Shown here piece after piece: positions 26,191 through 35,550 of a DNA stretch of 64,000 nucleotides (within the stretch, counting starts at the first letter, position 1; the number at the start of each line of letters is the position of its first letter). Below the pieces are notes generated by a model. It was not told the DNA's origin. It was given only the letters and a program-made list of their open reading frames with translations, and ran no database searches. The translations under genes and the position numbers were made by a program. Source of the DNA: Allosphingosinicella deserti (GTDB lineage: Bacteria; Pseudomonadota; Alphaproteobacteria; Sphingomonadales; Sphingomonadaceae); NCBI RefSeq assembly GCF_003012735.1, contig NZ_PXYI01000012.1, positions 105,259 to 169,258 on the forward strand. The letters run 5' to 3'.

Positions 26191-26673
26191 TCAGCGTGCC
26201 GCAGCCGCCGGCCTGCGTGCGATGATCTTGATCTCGGTGATGCCGCCGCCGAGCAGCTTCGAGACGCCGATCGCGGTCCAGGCCGGATAGGGCGCCCTGG
26301 CGTGGCGCTTGTGGACCGCGGCCAACGCCTCTATCTGGCCCTCGACATCGGTGTGGAAGCTGGTCATGTCGACGACGTCGTCCCAGCCGGCGCCGGCACG
26401 TTTCAAGGTATCGGCAATCTGCGCGTAGACGCGCTCGTAAGCCGGTTCGAAGCCCTCCTCGCCAGGGCGCGTGCCGGCGACGACCCCCGACAGATAGAGG
26501 GTGTCGCCGGCGATCACCGCGTCCGAAAAGCCCCATTTGTCCTGAACGGCGCGCACGCCGGGATTGTCCGACATCAGCACGGTGTCGGGGCCCCGCGTCT
26601 GGGCCCCGGCCGCAGCACCCAGGGGACACAGGGTTGCCGCGGCCGAGAGGGTCAGAGCGAGCGCGCGCCTCAC
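26191..26673 (-). CDS. Secreted RidA/YjgF-like protein
   Basis: A 160-residue protein with a signal segment ([24 protein letters not shown]) and one RidA domain (GFSDAVIAGDTLYLSGVV, FEPAYERVYAQIADTLKRAGAGWDDVVDMTSFHTDV). In RidA the deaminase needs an Arg in the PxRS motif; here the matching place reads YPAWTAIGV, with Trp132, so imine deaminase activity is doubtful. The start is a GTG overlapping the ATPase stop (GTGA). Its place between an export ATPase and its permeases, together with the signal peptide, suggests a periplasmic binding or accessory role. Confidence 0.82.
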   Translation of the reverse strand: MRRALALTLSAAATLCPLGAAAGAQTRGPDTVLMSDNPGVRAVQDKWGFSDAVIAGDTLYLSGVVAGTRPGEEGFEPAYERVYAQIADTLKRAGAGWDDVVDMTSFHTDVEGQIEALAAVHKRHARAPYPAWTAIGVSKLLGGGITEIKIIARRPAAAAR

Positions 26674-27350
26674 GCGGCGCGCCTCTGCTCGATGAGGATC
26701 TGGCCGTCGAGCATGTTGATGACCCGGCCGGCATAATCGGCGTGGCTCGGCGAGTGGGTGACCATCACGATCGTCGAGCCTTCGCGATTGAGCTGCTGCA
26801 GCATGCGCATCACCTCCTCGCCATGATGGGTATCGAGGTTGCCGGTGGGCTCGTCGGCGAGAATCAGCTTGGGGCTGCCGACCAGCGCCCGCGCCACCGC
26901 GACACGCTGCTGCTGGCCGCCCGAAAGCTGGCTCGGCCGGTGCTTGGCACGATGGGCGATGCCGACCTTGTCCATCACCTCGTCCACCCGCCGCCGGCGC
27001 TCGGTCGAAGCGACGTCGTGATAGAGCAAGGCGAGCTCGATATTCTCCCGCACCGACAGCTCGTCGACCAGGTTGAAGCTCTGGAAAATGAAGCCGATAT
27101 TGTGCTTGCGGACGTCGGCGAGCTTGCCTTCGGACAGGCCAGCAACCTCCTGCCCGTTGAACACGTAGGAGCCGCTCGACGGGCTGTCGAGCATGCCGAT
27201 GATGTTGAGCAGGGTGGATTTCCCGCACCCGGACGGCCCCATGATCGCGACGAACTCACCGTCGGCAATATCGAGGCTGATCGACGACAAGGCCGATGTC
27301 TCGATCGTGTCGGTCCGGTAGACCCGCGAAAGTTCGCGCATGCTCAGCAT
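26670..27350 (-). CDS. MacB/LolD-type ABC ATPase
   Basis: A 226-residue ATPase with Walker [11 protein letters not shown], the Q-loop [18 protein letters not shown], signature [16 protein letters not shown], Walker [13 protein letters not shown] and switch His in [12 protein letters not shown]. The sequence is of the MacB/LolD/FtsE group, which power FtsX-type permeases from the cytoplasm. AAGGAG lies 9 nt before the start. It is the only ATPase of the operon and so must serve all four permeases. Confidence 0.94.
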   Translation of the reverse strand: MLSMRELSRVYRTDTIETSALSSISLDIADGEFVAIMGPSGCGKSTLLNIIGMLDSPSSGSYVFNGQEVAGLSEGKLADVRKHNIGFIFQSFNLVDELSVRENIELALLYHDVASTERRRRVDEVMDKVGIAHRAKHRPSQLSGGQQQRVAVARALVGSPKLILADEPTGNLDTHHGEEVMRMLQQLNREGSTIVMVTHSPSHADYAGRVINMLDGQILIEQRRAA

Positions 27351-27367
27351 CAGGTTGGACTCCTTGT

Positions 27368-28678
27368 TCAGCTGTCGAGGTCGAGCCGGTCGCGATCGGC
27401 GAAACCGGTATAGGGAGAGGTGATCACCCGCTCGCCGGGATCCAGCCCTTCGAGCACTTCGATATGATCGGCGTTGCGGCGCCCGAGACGGACGTTTCGC
27501 TTGACTGCACTTCCTCCGTCCGGCGCGACCACGAACACCCAGCTGCCGCCGGTTTCGTTGTAGAAGGCGCCGTTCGGGATCAGCAAAGCGGGTGCGGGGT
27601 CGCCGAGGGTCAGGCGCACCTGCAACGTCTGGCCGCGCTGGAGCGCGGGCGGTTCGCCGCCGAGGAAGTGGAGATCGACCTCGAACGCACCGTTGCGCAC
27701 CTGCGGATAGATTTTGGCGACCTTGGCGCGGAAGGTCTTGCCGCCGACCTCGACCGTGGCGGTCTGCCCGGCCTCCACCCGCCCGAGATAGAATTCATCG
27801 ACGCTGGCGACGATCTTGTTGCGGCCGGCGCTGTCGATCTGGCCCAGCCGTTCGCCGCGGCTGAGCGACTGGCCGACCTGGATCGAGAAAGCGGTAAGCT
27901 GGCCGGTGACGGGCGCGCGCAGGTTCAATGCGTCGAGCGTCGCCCGGGCGATGTCCAGGCTGCCGCTCAGCGAGGCGTTCGACGCACGCAGCTGGGCAAG
28001 CTGACTTCCCTGGAGACGCTGGTTGATCTCACGGCCGCGGCGCAGGGCGTCGGCGCGGCGCTGGTTGGAGAGATATTCGTCGCGGCTGTCCTGAAAGGTC
28101 CTGGCCGGGATGAAGCCTTTCTCCATCAGCGGCTTCTGAAGTTCGTACTGGCGGCGGGCCTTGTCGACGGCGAGCTGCGCTTCGATCACCGCCCGCTCGT
28201 CCTGGATCTGGGTCTGGGCGAGCGCAAGTTCCTGGCTGCGCATCGAATTGACCTCCCGCGAGACGTCCGACTGGCGCGCGAGCAGGTTCAGCTGAAGATC
28301 GGAATTGGACAGGATCGCGAGTAGCTGACCCTGCTGGACCATCGCACCATCCTCGACCAGCACCTTCTCGACACGCCCGCCTTCGACCGCATCGAGATAG
28401 ACGGTGAGCAGCGGCGTGACCCGCGCGCGCAGCGGCAGGAAGTCGTCGAAGCGGCCCTTCTGGACAGTCGAGACGGTGATCCGGTCGGCGGCGATCGTCT
28501 GACTGTTGGCGGCCGGTGCGAGCAGGTAGAAGGCGATCGCCGCTGCGATGACGACGATCGCGCCGATCGCAATCTTCAGGTTGCGCGAGAGCCCCCGCCG
28601 AACGACGACGCGGTCCATTCCGCTGCCGCTTTGCGGGCTTGCCGGTTTGTCGATCGTCTGCATGGTCACTACGCTCAT
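27368..28678 (-). CDS. HlyD/MacA-type periplasmic adaptor
   Basis: A 436-residue membrane-fusion protein: cytoplasmic start, one membrane helix (NLKIAIGAIVVIAAAIAFYLLA), a split lipoyl domain (VEKVLVEDGAMVQQGQLLAIL and LNLRAPVTGQLTAFSIQVGQSLSRGERLGQI), a coiled-coil hairpin in between, then beta-barrel and membrane-proximal domains. It should connect the permease to an outer-membrane channel; no tolC gene is in this operon. The start is fixed by GAGG 5 nt ahead of the ATG. Confidence 0.92.
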   Translation of the reverse strand: MSVVTMQTIDKPASPQSGSGMDRVVVRRGLSRNLKIAIGAIVVIAAAIAFYLLAPAANSQTIAADRITVSTVQKGRFDDFLPLRARVTPLLTVYLDAVEGGRVEKVLVEDGAMVQQGQLLAILSNSDLQLNLLARQSDVSREVNSMRSQELALAQTQIQDERAVIEAQLAVDKARRQYELQKPLMEKGFIPARTFQDSRDEYLSNQRRADALRRGREINQRLQGSQLAQLRASNASLSGSLDIARATLDALNLRAPVTGQLTAFSIQVGQSLSRGERLGQIDSAGRNKIVASVDEFYLGRVEAGQTATVEVGGKTFRAKVAKIYPQVRNGAFEVDLHFLGGEPPALQRGQTLQVRLTLGDPAPALLIPNGAFYNETGGSWVFVVAPDGGSAVKRNVRLGRRNADHIEVLEGLDPGERVITSPYTGFADRDRLDLDS

Positions 28679-28788
28679 TGTCACCTCATGCCGGCCGACC
28701 GGCAAGCACTCCCCCGGGGAGCAGAGAAAGCTTCAGATTGCGCTGTCCGGAAACGAACACCTGCTGTGCGCCACCGGACAGGCCGTGA

Positions 28789-28968
28789 TCACAAGGTTCG
28801 GGTTTCGCAGAGCAGGCTCGGGCTGCCGGCCGCGTCGATGCAGAGGCTGAGAAGCCCTTGCGCCACCTGCGCATGCTCCAAGCGCACCGGCTCCAGCACC
28901 GCGAAGACCATCACGAACGACAGCGCCATCCACATCGCGCTCCCGAGAACCACTTCCAACTTACGCAT
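28789..28968 (-). CDS. Small membrane peptide, first gene of the export operon
   Basis: A 59-residue open frame: MRKLEVVLGSAMWMALSFVMVFAVLEPV forms one clear membrane helix, followed by a short polar tail with two cysteines. GGGAG lies 7 nt before the ATG, and a sigma-54-like promoter points at it with a start site near 29001. No family is recognised. Good ribosome site, helix and promoter spacing argue it is real; lack of known homologues and the short length argue for caution. Confidence 0.6.
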   Translation of the reverse strand: MRKLEVVLGSAMWMALSFVMVFAVLEPVRLEHAQVAQGLLSLCIDAAGSPSLLCETRTL

Positions 28969-29011
28969 CCCGACTCTCCCGATCAGCACAATATCAATTC
29001 GCTCTTACCTC

Positions 29012-29028
29012 AGCAGGAGACGTGCCAA
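29012..29028 (-). promoter_or_regulatory. Sigma-54-type promoter for the four-permease operon
   Basis: On the minus strand the sequence reads TTGGCACGTCTCCTGCT, i.e. GG-N10-GC with the -24 element TTGGCACG complete and CTGC for TTGC at -12. Predicted transcription start is near 29001, 33 bases before the ATG of the 59-residue peptide. The divergent gene codes for a sigma-54 activator, which supports the call. Confidence 0.78.
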
Positions 29029-29110
29029 GCGTCGGTTTCGGCGCTTTTCCGCCATTTGTGGGGAGCGGTGCGGGCCGGGAATGTTCGTTATCGCACAGCA
29101 ACGTTCGCTC

Positions 29111-29129
29111 GCGGACGACAGTTGTCCGC
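29111..29129. promoter_or_regulatory. 19-bp palindrome, likely activator-binding site
   Basis: GCGGACGACAGTTGTCCGC is a palindrome with one mismatched pair. It sits between the two divergent sigma-54-like promoters, about 49 bp before the rightward and 119 bp before the leftward start site. That is a normal place for an enhancer bound by an NtrC-type regulator with a Fis-like C-terminal helix-turn-helix, such as the one encoded next door. Confidence 0.65.
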
Positions 29130-29142
29130 CCCCGGACTCGGC

Positions 29143-29158
29143 TGGCACGATAATTGTT
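29143..29158 (+). promoter_or_regulatory. Sigma-54-type promoter for the response regulator
   Basis: TGGCACGATAATTGTT matches the consensus TGGCACG-N4-TTGCW except for T in place of C at -12 (GG-N10-GT). The predicted start is near 29169, 18 bases before the ATG. This implies that the regulator controls its own gene. Confidence 0.7.
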
Positions 29159-29186
29159 TGTGGGCTTGTGCCGAGGCGATAGGAGT

Positions 29187-30596
<1,410 letters not shown>

Positions 30597-30617
30597 TCGC
30601 CGGTCGCGGGCGGGCGC

Positions 30618-31955
30618 GTGACGTTCCGCAGCCGCTTCGTCGCCGGCCTCGCCTGGCGGGCGCTGGTCCTGCTGGTGACCAGTTTCGCGTTCGTTGCGGC
30701 ACTCGCTACGGAGGGCTTGGGCGCGGCACGCCTGCTCGCCGGGGCGCTGTGCGCCTGGGCTTTGTGGGCGCTGTGGCGTTACATCCAGCGCACCAACCAC
30801 GAACTCGCCCGCTACCTGGAGGCGGTCAAGCTCGGCGATCTGTCGCAGAGCTTCTCGAAACGCGGCGGCAGCGGCTTCAGCGAGGTCGGCGAGGCGCTCG
30901 AGCAGGGCATCAAGCGGCTTCGCGACGAGCGCCACCGCCTGACCGACGCGAGCCGTTTCTACGAGGCGGTGCTCGACGATGCGCCGACTCCGCTGCTGAC
31001 CGTAGACAGCGACGGCCGAATCGAATGCGCCAACAAGGCCGCGCGGCGGCTGTTCGTGCGCCATCATGGCGTGCGCTTCGAGGATTTCCGGATCTACGGC
31101 GAAACCTTCGCGCGGGCGCTGGCCGAGGACAATGTCGGCCGCCCTCGCCTCGTTCCGCTGATGCTCGATGCGGTGCCGCAATCGGCGATGCTCAGCGCGG
31201 CGTTGGTGCACAGGCTTGGCGGGACGGTGCGTGTGGTCGCCGTGCAGCCGATCCAGGGCGAGCTCAACGCGGTCGAGATCGCCGCACAATCCGACCTCGT
31301 CCGCGTGCTGACCCACGAGATCATGAATTCGATGACTCCCGTGACCTCGCTGGCGCGATCCGCCGCCGATCTGATGGCGGAGGTCGACACCGGCAACGAT
31401 CCGATCATCGCCGACGCGCGCGCCGCGGTGGAAACGCTCGCCCGCCGCGCCGACGGGGTGATGCATTTCGTCGAAAGTTACCGCCAGATCAGCCGCACGC
31501 CGGACGTGCGCCGCAAGACCTTCGCCGTGGGCCCCTGGGCACGCGAGCTGGAGAGCCTGTTCCGCGCCGGCGACGTGGCGGAGGGGGTCCGGCTCACGCT
31601 GTCGGTCACGCCCGATACGCTGACCATCGATGTCGATCCCGATCTGATGTGCCAGGTGCTGATCAACCTGATGCGCAACGCCGCCGAGGCGGCGCGGGAC
31701 CATGCGGCCACGCCGATCGTCGAGCTCAGCTTCTCGCTGATCCCGGGCGGCCGGGTGCAGATCGAGGTGGCGGACAACGGGGCGGGCGTTCCCGACAGCC
31801 TTGCGCAGGACGTCTTCCTGCCCTTCTTCACCACCAAGGCGAAGGGCACCGGAGTCGGGCTCAGCCTCGCCCGCCAGGTCGTGCTCGCCCATCGCGGCTC
31901 GATCGGCCTCGGCCGCAGCGACAGCGGCGGGGCGCTGTTCCGGATCCTCGTTTAG
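30618..31955 (+). CDS. Sensor histidine kinase, partner of the NtrC-type regulator
   Basis: A 445-residue kinase starting at a GTG. Two N-terminal membrane helices (LAWRALVLLVTSFAFVAAL and AARLLAGALCAWALWALW) leave almost no periplasmic loop, so the signal may be sensed in the membrane or cytoplasm. A PAS-like domain follows (about 110-200). The phosphoacceptor is His233 in RVLTHEIMNSMTP. ATP-binding motifs are LMRNAAEAA (N box), DNGAGVP and GTGVGLSLAR. It lies 21 bp after the regulator gene and is surely its partner. Confidence 0.93.
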   Translation: MTFRSRFVAGLAWRALVLLVTSFAFVAALATEGLGAARLLAGALCAWALWALWRYIQRTNHELARYLEAVKLGDLSQSFSKRGGSGFSEVGEALEQGIKRLRDERHRLTDASRFYEAVLDDAPTPLLTVDSDGRIECANKAARRLFVRHHGVRFEDFRIYGETFARALAEDNVGRPRLVPLMLDAVPQSAMLSAALVHRLGGTVRVVAVQPIQGELNAVEIAAQSDLVRVLTHEIMNSMTPVTSLARSAADLMAEVDTGNDPIIADARAAVETLARRADGVMHFVESYRQISRTPDVRRKTFAVGPWARELESLFRAGDVAEGVRLTLSVTPDTLTIDVDPDLMCQVLINLMRNAAEAARDHAATPIVELSFSLIPGGRVQIEVADNGAGVPDSLAQDVFLPFFTTKAKGTGVGLSLARQVVLAHRGSIGLGRSDSGGALFRILV

Positions 31956-32404
31956 GAGCTTTCGGCGAGCGCCGGGTCGTCGGCGAGCTGATCGGCCGGA
32001 ATTGCATCCGCCAGTGTCAGCCGATCGAGGATTCGCGCGGTCTCGTCACGCACCATCAGCATCACCCGATGCAGCCGGCATTTGTCTTCGGTCACGCAGT
32101 TCTTGCACGGCTCATAGGCGAGACGGCTGGCGCAGGGAAGCAGGCCGAGCGAGCCGCGCGTCAGCCGCACCACCTCGCCGTAGGTGATGTCCTGCGCGGG
32201 CCGCGCGAGCCAGTAACCGCCTTCGCGCCCGCGACGGCTGGCGACGAGGCCTTCGCGGATCATCTGCGACAGCATCACCGTCAGGAACTTGGGCGGAATG
32301 TTCTGGGCGTCGGCAATCTCGCTCAGCTGCACCGGACCGGCACCAGATCGATCGGCCAGATGGAGCAGCGCGCGAATTGTATAGCGCGTGCGTTGAGAAA
32401 GCAT
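31952..32404 (-). CDS. Rrf2-family transcriptional regulator, probable Fe-S type
   Basis: A 150-residue protein: winged helix at the N-terminus (MLSQRTRYTIRALLHLADR, FLTVMLSQMIREGLVASRRGREGGYWLA) followed by cysteines spaced C-x8-C-x2-C-x5-C (CASRLAYEPCKNCVTEDKC). Three of these are in the place that binds an iron-sulfur cluster in IscR and NsrR. It should sense iron, redox or nitric oxide. It converges on the histidine kinase gene with a 4-base overlap of stop codons; its target is not evident. Confidence 0.88.
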   Translation of the reverse strand: MLSQRTRYTIRALLHLADRSGAGPVQLSEIADAQNIPPKFLTVMLSQMIREGLVASRRGREGGYWLARPAQDITYGEVVRLTRGSLGLLPCASRLAYEPCKNCVTEDKCRLHRVMLMVRDETARILDRLTLADAIPADQLADDPALAESS

Positions 32405-32515
32405 GGCGCCTCATGAACCCTGCGCGGCCGAATCGCAACCACCCACGACGAGTCGCGGATGCTTCTCGTGCGCGGAAACGGAAGCGGGCCTTTTACAAGA
32501 GCCTGTCGCCCGACC

Positions 32516-33820
32516 TTATTCGCGGAACGCAGTCTCCGTGAGGCGGGTGATCGGTGTCAGGATGTATTGCATCACCGTCCGCTTGTCGCCTTGAAGCGCG
32601 GCATTGGCGACCATGCCGGTGCCGATCGGCAAGGGTCTTCCATTATGGTCCTTGAGCGCATTCGCCTTCGTGCGCACCTGCACGGTGTAGAAGGTCTCGC
32701 CCGTCCGCTCGTTCAGCACCGCGTCCGGAGAGATCGAGACGACGTTGCCGGTCAGCGAGCCGTAAACCGACGGGTCGTAGGCGGTAATGTCGACCTTGGC
32801 ATTCTGGCCCATGCGAACGAACGCAATGTCCTGCGGCCGCACCTGCGTTTCGATGAGCAGGCTTTCCTCGGACGGCACGATCTCGACGAGCGGGGCGCCC
32901 GGGGAGACCGCCGCACCGACTGTGGTCACCAGGACCCGGTTGACGCGACCGGCCAGCGGCGCCTTGACGGTGGTGCGGGCGACCCGGGCTGCGAGCGCGG
33001 GCAGGGTCGAGCGACGGGCCGAAAGCTCTGCCTGTGCGGTGGCGAGTTCGTTGGCGGCGAGCGCGCGCCAATCCTGACGCTGCTGATTGAGGGCGGCGAC
33101 GGCCTCGTTGATCGAGGCGCGTGCGCGGGAAATGCTGGCCGAGGCCGCCGCGGCTTCGCTCTGCGCGACCGCATAAGCGCTCTCGGCCTGCATCAGCGAC
33201 AGGCGCGGCTCGATTCCGCGGTCGACGAGCGGACGCAGGATCCGGACCTCGCTGGCCCGCGCATCGCGCGCGGAAACGCGCGCTGCATAGGTGGCCTCAG
33301 CCTCCTGCACGGCGCGCTGCGCCTGCTGGATGCGGGCATTGCCGGCATTCACGACGCTGGCGAGCTCGGCCATGCGGGAGGCATGGAGCGATCGCTCGAT
33401 CATCATCTGGTTCTGCATCACCGCCCCGCGGGCGGGCGGATAGGCCGGCTCCCGTCCCGCGACTTCGGCCTGCAGACGCGCAATCTTGACCGAAAGCGCA
33501 TCGGCCGACGCTTCGCCGCTGCCCAGCTCGGCGCCGGTCTGGGTCTGATCGAGACGGACCAGTTCCTGGCCGGCTTTCACCTGCTGGCCGGTGCGGACCA
33601 GGATCGCCTCGACGACTCCGCCTTCGAGATTGGAGACGACCTGCAACTGGGACGAGGCGATCACCCTCCCGCTGCCGCGCACGGTACGATCGAGCTCGGT
33701 GAGGCTCGCCCAAATCACGAAGGCGACGAAGAAGGCGAGGATCAGCCAGAGCAGGATGTTGGACGCGGTGCGCGGCCGTAGCTGATCGGCATAATCTTCG
33801 AGGTGGCGCATCTCGTTCAT
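32516..33820 (-). CDS. Type I secretion membrane-fusion protein (HlyD family)
   Basis: A 434-residue adaptor with one N-terminal helix (NILLWLILAFFVAFVIWASL), the HlyD signature GSGRVIASSQLQVVSNLEGGVV, a long coiled coil rich in Ala, Arg and Glu (about 95-270), the second lipoyl half VKAPLAGRVNRVLVTTVGAAVSPG and the closing TGMVANAALQGDKRTVMQYILTP. It joins the inner-membrane ABC protein to TolC. It is the third gene of the tolC-ABC-hlyD operon, 2 bp after the ABC gene. Confidence 0.93.
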   Translation of the reverse strand: MNEMRHLEDYADQLRPRTASNILLWLILAFFVAFVIWASLTELDRTVRGSGRVIASSQLQVVSNLEGGVVEAILVRTGQQVKAGQELVRLDQTQTGAELGSGEASADALSVKIARLQAEVAGREPAYPPARGAVMQNQMMIERSLHASRMAELASVVNAGNARIQQAQRAVQEAEATYAARVSARDARASEVRILRPLVDRGIEPRLSLMQAESAYAVAQSEAAAASASISRARASINEAVAALNQQRQDWRALAANELATAQAELSARRSTLPALAARVARTTVKAPLAGRVNRVLVTTVGAAVSPGAPLVEIVPSEESLLIETQVRPQDIAFVRMGQNAKVDITAYDPSVYGSLTGNVVSISPDAVLNERTGETFYTVQVRTKANALKDHNGRPLPIGTGMVANAALQGDKRTVMQYILTPITRLTETAFRE

Positions 33821-33822
33821 GG

Positions 33823-35550
33823 TCAGGCCGCCTTCGGTCGGGTGATCTGCTTCAGCACCTCGTCACGCGGACCATCGGCGACGATCTTGCCCTTGTCGAC
33901 CAGGATGATCCGCTTGACGAGTTGCAGCAGCGGTGGGCGATGGGTGATCAGCACCAGGGTGCGCGACTTCAGCTCTTCGTTTAGGCGCTGAATCAGGGCC
34001 GTTTCGGTCTGCGCATCCATCGCGCTCGACGGCTCGTCGAAAAGGACGATCGGAGGGCGACCGGCGAGCGCCCGCGCGAGCGCGATCGACTGGCGCTGGC
34101 CGCCGGACAGGCCTTCGCCGCGGTCGGCGAGACGCAGGTCGTAGCCGTTGGCGATCTGGCCCATGAAGCTGTGGGTGCCGGAAAGCTCGCAGGCGCGAAT
34201 CATTTCCTCGTCGTCGACATGGGCACGGCCAAGGACGATATTCTCCCGCACCGAACCGGTGAGAAGCACGCTCTCCTGAAGCGCGGCGCCCATGTTGGCG
34301 CGCAGTTCGACCGGATCGAGCTGGCGGATGTCGCTGCCGTCGACCATCACCAGCCCGTCTTCCGGCGGATAGAGGCCCAGGATCAGGCGGGCGATCGTCG
34401 ATTTGCCCGAGCCGACACGGCCGAGAAGCGCGACATGCTCACCCGGTTCGACCGTGAAGCTGACTCCGTCCAGCGCCTTTTCGGGTGCGCCCGGATAGCG
34501 AAAGCTGACGTTGCGGAACTCGATCTTGCCCTTGAGGTCGCGGAGCTTCAGCGCCTCGCCGGCCGGACCTTCCGGCGGAGTCTCCATCAGCTCGTTGAGC
34601 TGGCGATAGGCGGTGCGGGTCGCGGTAATACGCGAGAGAAGCTGCGAGATCTGGGCGAGCGGCGCTACCGCACGGCCGGCGAGGATGGAGCAGGCGATGA
34701 GCCCGCCCATCGTCATTTCCAGCGAGGCTATCTTTGCGACACCGACGATGACGACTCCGGCATAGGAGACGGTGCCCGCCGAGGTTGCCGTGGTGATGCC
34801 GATGCTGGCGATCAGCCGCGACCGCATCGAGCTGTCGGAATGGAGCCGCTGCGCCCGCGACCAGCGGCCGGAGAGGAGCGCGCCGGCGCCAGACGCCTTG
34901 ACCGTTTCGAGGCCGCCGATCGTCTCGACGAGCACCGACTGCTTGGCGAGCCCTTCGCCCATCGACTTGGCCGACAGGCGGTCCATGGCCGGCTGGGTGA
35001 CGAGCCCGACGATGATGACGAGCGGGATGGCCAGCAACGGAACCAGCACCACCGAGCCGCCGATGATCCAGACCACAAACAGGGTCAGGAAGATGAACGG
35101 AAGGTCGACGACCGCCGTCATCGTCGCCGAGGCGAAGAAGTCGCGCAGAGCCTCGAGCTCGCGCATCAGGCCGGTGAGCGCGCCGGTCGAGCCCTTTTTG
35201 AGATCGAGGCGAAGCGCGAGCAGGCGCGCGAACAGGGTGTCCCCCACGTCCGTGTCGATCGCCGCGCCGGCCATGTCGACAAAGTAAGCGCGCAGCAGCT
35301 TGAGGATGAAATCGAAGATGACGACGATGGCGAGGCCGATCGACAGCCCGATCAGGGAGGAGACGGCGTTGTTGGGCAGCACGCGGTCATAGACCGTCAT
35401 GCTGAACAATGCCGTCATCAACCCGAAGATGTTGATCATCACGGCGGCGAGACCGACCTTGACGTAGGTGCTCCGATTGCGGCGCATCGGCTCCATCAGC
35501 CAGGGTGCGAAGCGCGGCTTGGACGCCTTGATGGAAAGTTCGTTATTCAC
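33823..35550 (-). CDS. Type I secretion ABC permease/ATPase
   Basis: A 575-residue half-transporter with about five or six helices in the first 300 residues, then an ATPase domain with Walker A LGRVGSGKST, signature LSGGQRQSIALARAL, Walker B IVLFDEPSSAMD and switch THRP. It has no N-terminal C39 peptidase or C39-like domain, which points to substrates with an uncleaved C-terminal signal, such as RTX proteins. The start overlaps the tolC stop by 8 bases. Confidence 0.92.
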   Translation of the reverse strand: MNNELSIKASKPRFAPWLMEPMRRNRSTYVKVGLAAVMINIFGLMTALFSMTVYDRVLPNNAVSSLIGLSIGLAIVVIFDFILKLLRAYFVDMAGAAIDTDVGDTLFARLLALRLDLKKGSTGALTGLMRELEALRDFFASATMTAVVDLPFIFLTLFVVWIIGGSVVLVPLLAIPLVIIVGLVTQPAMDRLSAKSMGEGLAKQSVLVETIGGLETVKASGAGALLSGRWSRAQRLHSDSSMRSRLIASIGITTATSAGTVSYAGVVIVGVAKIASLEMTMGGLIACSILAGRAVAPLAQISQLLSRITATRTAYRQLNELMETPPEGPAGEALKLRDLKGKIEFRNVSFRYPGAPEKALDGVSFTVEPGEHVALLGRVGSGKSTIARLILGLYPPEDGLVMVDGSDIRQLDPVELRANMGAALQESVLLTGSVRENIVLGRAHVDDEEMIRACELSGTHSFMGQIANGYDLRLADRGEGLSGGQRQSIALARALAGRPPIVLFDEPSSAMDAQTETALIQRLNEELKSRTLVLITHRPPLLQLVKRIILVDKGKIVADGPRDEVLKQITRPKAA

